Shown here one piece after another: positions 11,623-14,054 of a stretch of 14,054 nt of DNA. The notes under the pieces are model-generated. The model did not search any database and was not told the DNA's origin. It saw only the letters and a list, made by a program, of their open reading frames with translations. The DNA comes from Gardnerella kenyensis. Lineage in GTDB: Bacteria; Actinomycetota; Actinomycetes; Actinomycetales; Bifidobacteriaceae. Each line of letters opens with the position of its first letter. Position 1 is the first letter of the stretch. Made by a program: the position numbers and the translations under genes. The DNA lies in the NCBI GenBank assembly GCA_003585735.1, contig NQOH01000001.1:483175-497228 (forward strand), read 5' to 3'.

Positions 11623-13949
11623 TGCGCACTTCCGCCGCGCGTAAAGTCGAGAACAGCGCCAGCAAGATTCGTCCAAGAAGTAAGATGCACGTCGTCGCGC
11701 AAAATTTCCGCAGCGTCTTCTCGCGATTCCGCAATAATCTTCGCATCTTCAACAACACGAAGCAACTTCAAACTCGAGCTTCCGCCGGATTGCGAATCGC
11801 CAAGAACGTCGCCAACATTGCGCAATTCCAAATCTTTTTGCGCAATAACCGCGCCATCAAGCGAATTTTCAACAACTTTCAAACGCTCTTGAGCCAATGT
11901 ATCACCATCGGTTTGCGCAATCAAAAATGCCCAAGAATTCGTGCCACCTCGCCCAACGCGACCACGCAACTGGTGCAATTGCGCAAGACCAAAACGATCC
12001 GCATCAAAAATCACAATGCAACTTGCTTGCGGCACGTCAACGCCGACCTCAATCACAGTAGTTGCAACCAAAACTTGCACATCACCGCGCAAAAAACGCT
12101 CCATAGTTTCGCGCTTTGTTGCGTCGTCGTCGCGGCCGGTAAGCTGCGCAAATTTAATACCTTTAAATTGCGGAAGTGCAGAAAGACGCTTCAAAATGCC
12201 AGTAACTGTGTGCAATTTGCGGGAAGGAGGTAGGTTGTGGGTTGATAAATCGGAATCATCGAAACCAACGTTCGCCGAATCGGCGCTGGCGGCATTTTCC
12301 GAATCGTCATCCTCAATATGCGCACAAACCACGTACGCGCGCTCCCCCGCGTCAATTCGCGCGCGAATATGCGAAAACATGCGCGCCATCGTACTCGCAT
12401 CCGATTCTTGCACAACGAAAGTGCGAATCGGCTTTCTACCGCCCGGAAGTTCCGTCAAATACGAAGCGTCCAAATCGCCGAACCAAGTCATAGCAGCAGA
12501 GCGTGGAATAGGCGTGGCTGTCATAACCAAAAGATGCGGGGTGATTTGAGAATTTTCGGTATGCGAATTGTCGGTATGCGAATTGTCGGTATGCGAATCC
12601 GCACTCATCTTTCGCATAAGCACATCTCGCTGCGCAACGCCAAAACGATGCTGCTCATCAATCACAACCAGTGCCAAATTAGTCGGCTTAAAAGTCGCGG
12701 AAAAAGCCGCGTGAGTTGCCACAATCAGCGCAGGCTCCCCACTAGCAACGCTCGCAAGCGCGCGGCGACGCTCGGCAAGCTTCATGCCGCCAGTCACAAC
12801 GATTACAGGCACTTTTAGGCCAGCGCGAGAAATCATTTGCCGCAAATTTTCGGCGTGCTGCGACGCAAGAACCTGCGTCGGAGCCACCAAAACCGCCTGA
12901 TAGCCCGAACCGACCGCCTCGAGCATTGCAGCAAGCGCCACAACCGTTTTGCCGGAACCAACTTCGCCCTGAAGCAAGCGGCGCATTGGACGTAACTCAC
13001 GCATATCGCAAATAATTTCGCCAATCACCTCTTGCTGACCGCTAGTAAGCTCAAACGGTAAACTTTCTATAAATTGATTGCGGAAACAAGAATTATTACA
13101 TGATTTCGCTTGATTGGCTTTAGAATTTTCGCGAGATTGCAATACCGCAACTTGCGAAACGAAAGCTTCTTCGTAGCGCAACGCGGCAATAGCTTTGTGA
13201 AATTCGTCGGTTGATTTTGGATTGTGAATTGCGCAAATTGCTTCCGCGCGAGTCATGAGATTGCGTTTTGTGCGAACAGATTCCGGCAGAATATTGGGGA
13301 TTTGGGAAGAAAGTGCGGATTGCGTTGGTTGCGCGGATGCAGAAAGCATAGAAAGCACAGAAAGCACAGTTTCGTGAATATGATCGCTGGAAATTCGCGA
13401 ATTCGCGTGATAAACCGGCTGCGGCGCGCAAAGACGCGCCAAACCCTCCTCGACGCTACCAACGGTATCGAAAGATTTCGGCAAATCTTCGCAATTTTCA
13501 GCCGAATCAACAGTCAAAACCTGCGGATGCGCAAATTGCAATCTACCATTAAAAGTGCTCGACACGCCGCCAATCACAACGTTCGCACCAACCTTAATCC
13601 TCGACGAAAGCCAATTAGCATACGCGCGATTTTTCGAAAAATAAATAAGTTGCGCAGACGATTCCTGATCCTGCAAAACGTTGATTTCAAGCCTAAACCC
13701 GCGGCGCGCGTTCATTGGCACAACGTTAATCGACTGTATTTGCGCGTAAAACGCCACTTCCTCGCCGATTCGCACATCTCGCAAACGCGCGATTTTTAGC
13801 GGATTCGTGACCCTGAACGGGTAGTAGGTTAGCGCGTCTTCGATTGTGATAATGCCGAGCGACTTCAGCGCGGAAACGCGGCGCTTATTGGTGATTATTG
13901 AGGAAAGCGCAGCGTGCGTTTTGGCTGAGTTCGTGGGCGTATTTAGCAT
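11607..13949 (-). CDS. recG: ATP-dependent DNA helicase RecG
   Basis: RecG remodels stalled replication forks and branched recombination intermediates. Numbering from ATG 13949 (780 aa): the N-terminal wedge/OB domain covers about 25-145 (RRVSALKSLGI, YYPFR, RLRDVRIGE, YFSKNRAYANWL). The helicase motifs are GEVGSGKT (328-335), PTQVLASQH, DEQH (431-434), TATPIPRS (477-484), TTVIEVGVDVP (630-640) and QLRGRVGRG (660-668), then the C-terminal NVGDVLGDSQSG. E. coli RecG is 693 aa; the excess is in disordered insertions (about 190-225, the repeat at 452-466, and an acidic Ser-rich loop near 545-578). The longest frame starts at TTG 13973, but ATG 13949 is six bases after a perfect TATAAT, suggesting a leaderless start. 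Upstream lies a repeat-rich non-coding edge. Confidence 0.96.
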   Translation of the reverse strand: MLNTPTNSAKTHAALSSIITNKRRVSALKSLGIITIEDALTYYPFRVTNPLKIARLRDVRIGEEVAFYAQIQSINVVPMNARRGFRLEINVLQDQESSAQLIYFSKNRAYANWLSSRIKVGANVVIGGVSSTFNGRLQFAHPQVLTVDSAENCEDLPKSFDTVGSVEEGLARLCAPQPVYHANSRISSDHIHETVLSVLSMLSASAQPTQSALSSQIPNILPESVRTKRNLMTRAEAICAIHNPKSTDEFHKAIAALRYEEAFVSQVAVLQSRENSKANQAKSCNNSCFRNQFIESLPFELTSGQQEVIGEIICDMRELRPMRRLLQGEVGSGKTVVALAAMLEAVGSGYQAVLVAPTQVLASQHAENLRQMISRAGLKVPVIVVTGGMKLAERRRALASVASGEPALIVATHAAFSATFKPTNLALVVIDEQHRFGVAQRDVLMRKMSADSHTDNSHTDNSHTENSQITPHLLVMTATPIPRSAAMTWFGDLDASYLTELPGGRKPIRTFVVQESDASTMARMFSHIRARIDAGERAYVVCAHIEDDDSENAASADSANVGFDDSDLSTHNLPPSRKLHTVTGILKRLSALPQFKGIKFAQLTGRDDDATKRETMERFLRGDVQVLVATTVIEVGVDVPQASCIVIFDADRFGLAQLHQLRGRVGRGGTNSWAFLIAQTDGDTLAQERLKVVENSLDGAVIAQKDLELRNVGDVLGDSQSGGSSSLKLLRVVEDAKIIAESREDAAEILRDDVHLTSWTNLAGAVLDFTRGGSAQIVSN
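12550..12594 (-). repeat. In-frame 15-bp tandem repeat inside recG
   Basis: Three 15-bp units (plus-strand form GAATTGTCGGTATGC, one base different in the first) encode SHTDN, SHTDN and SHTEN at residues 452-466, between the DEQH and TATP helicase motifs. The length is a multiple of three, so copy changes keep the frame. Confidence 0.95.
13341..13367 (-). repeat. In-frame 9-bp triplet repeat inside recG
   Basis: AGAAAGCAT followed by two AGAAAGCAC units (plus strand) encodes the repetitive LSVLSML stretch near residues 196-202, in a loop joining the wedge and helicase domains. Confidence 0.75.
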
Positions 13950-13955
13950 ATTTCG

Positions 13956-13961
13956 ATTATA
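13956..13961 (-). promoter_or_regulatory. Perfect -10 box six bases before the recG ATG (leaderless candidate)
   Basis: On the minus strand TATAAT (13961-13956) is followed by CGAAAT and ATG. With initiation six to seven bases after the -10, the transcript would start at or next to the A of ATG, as in many actinobacterial leaderless genes. No Shine-Dalgarno sequence precedes the ATG. The -35 region (TGAGTA or GAGTAA) is poor. Confidence 0.6.
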
Positions 13962-13988
13962 AATCACCCGCAAAGCATTTACTCACGT

Positions 13989-14028
13989 GCGCTCCAAACG
14001 CGGGGAAAGTTGCTCACATTTGGAGCGC
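13989..14028. repeat. Inverted repeat upstream of recG with a third copy at the window edge
   Basis: GCGCTCCAAA (13989-13998) and TTTGGAGCGC (14019-14028) form a 10-bp inverted repeat with a 20-nt loop. CTCCAAACGC at 13992-14001 recurs at 14045-14054. It could be a terminator for a gene beyond the edge or a dispersed repeat; neither strand has a T-run directly after it. Confidence 0.55.
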
Positions 14029-14054
14029 CAAACCATCAACAACCCTCCAAACGC

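Overview
The window looks like part of a chromosome from a low-GC member of the Bifidobacteriaceae, most probably Gardnerella or a close relative. The evidence is the actinobacterial-type gene content (Ffh with a Met/Gly- and Lys-rich tail, ribosomal protein S16 with a long Ala/Glu tail, the order rpsP-khpA-rimM-trmD), combined with moderate GC and very AT-rich intergenic DNA. The genus is inferred, not proven. No tRNA, rRNA, CRISPR array, insertion sequence, integrase or phage gene was found.

Left half, plus strand (1-6817): a translation and protein-targeting block. It contains the 3' part of cysS, ffh (SRP GTPase), a membrane-anchored endonuclease/exonuclease/phosphatase (EEP) protein that overlaps ffh by 4 nt, then rpsP, khpA, rimM and trmD. 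rpsP has its own untranslated leader, a strong Shine-Dalgarno site and a TTG start. A long hairpin lies inside the first codons of rimM, and a ten-unit 9-bp repeat array separates rimM from trmD. Both could lower rimM and trmD output relative to rpsP.

Right half, minus strand, in transcription order from right to left: recG, a gene for an HTH-PfkB fusion protein, a ribonucleoside hydrolase, a 14-segment MFS transporter, and rsmD, which converges on trmD. recG and rsmD are commonly neighbours in actinobacteria, so the three genes between them look like an inserted nucleoside-salvage cassette. Its composition (HTH-PfkB kinase, nucleoside hydrolase, transporter) parallels the E. coli yeiI-nupX-rihB group with an unrelated transporter. 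A perfect 26-bp palindrome just downstream of a plausible promoter in front of the hydrolase gene is a good operator candidate. The PfkB domain has lost several canonical active-site residues, so it may act as a sensor-regulator and not as an efficient kinase.

The window is unusually rich in short tandem or direct repeats. They occur in almost every intergenic gap and inside trmD, recG and the EEP gene. Several units contain or abut the stop codon of the neighbouring gene. Units inside genes are multiples of 3 bp and keep the frame, which suggests frequent local duplication. Other points worth checking are a Glu where TrmD normally has its catalytic Asp, and a likely leaderless start for recG (TATAAT six bases before ATG).
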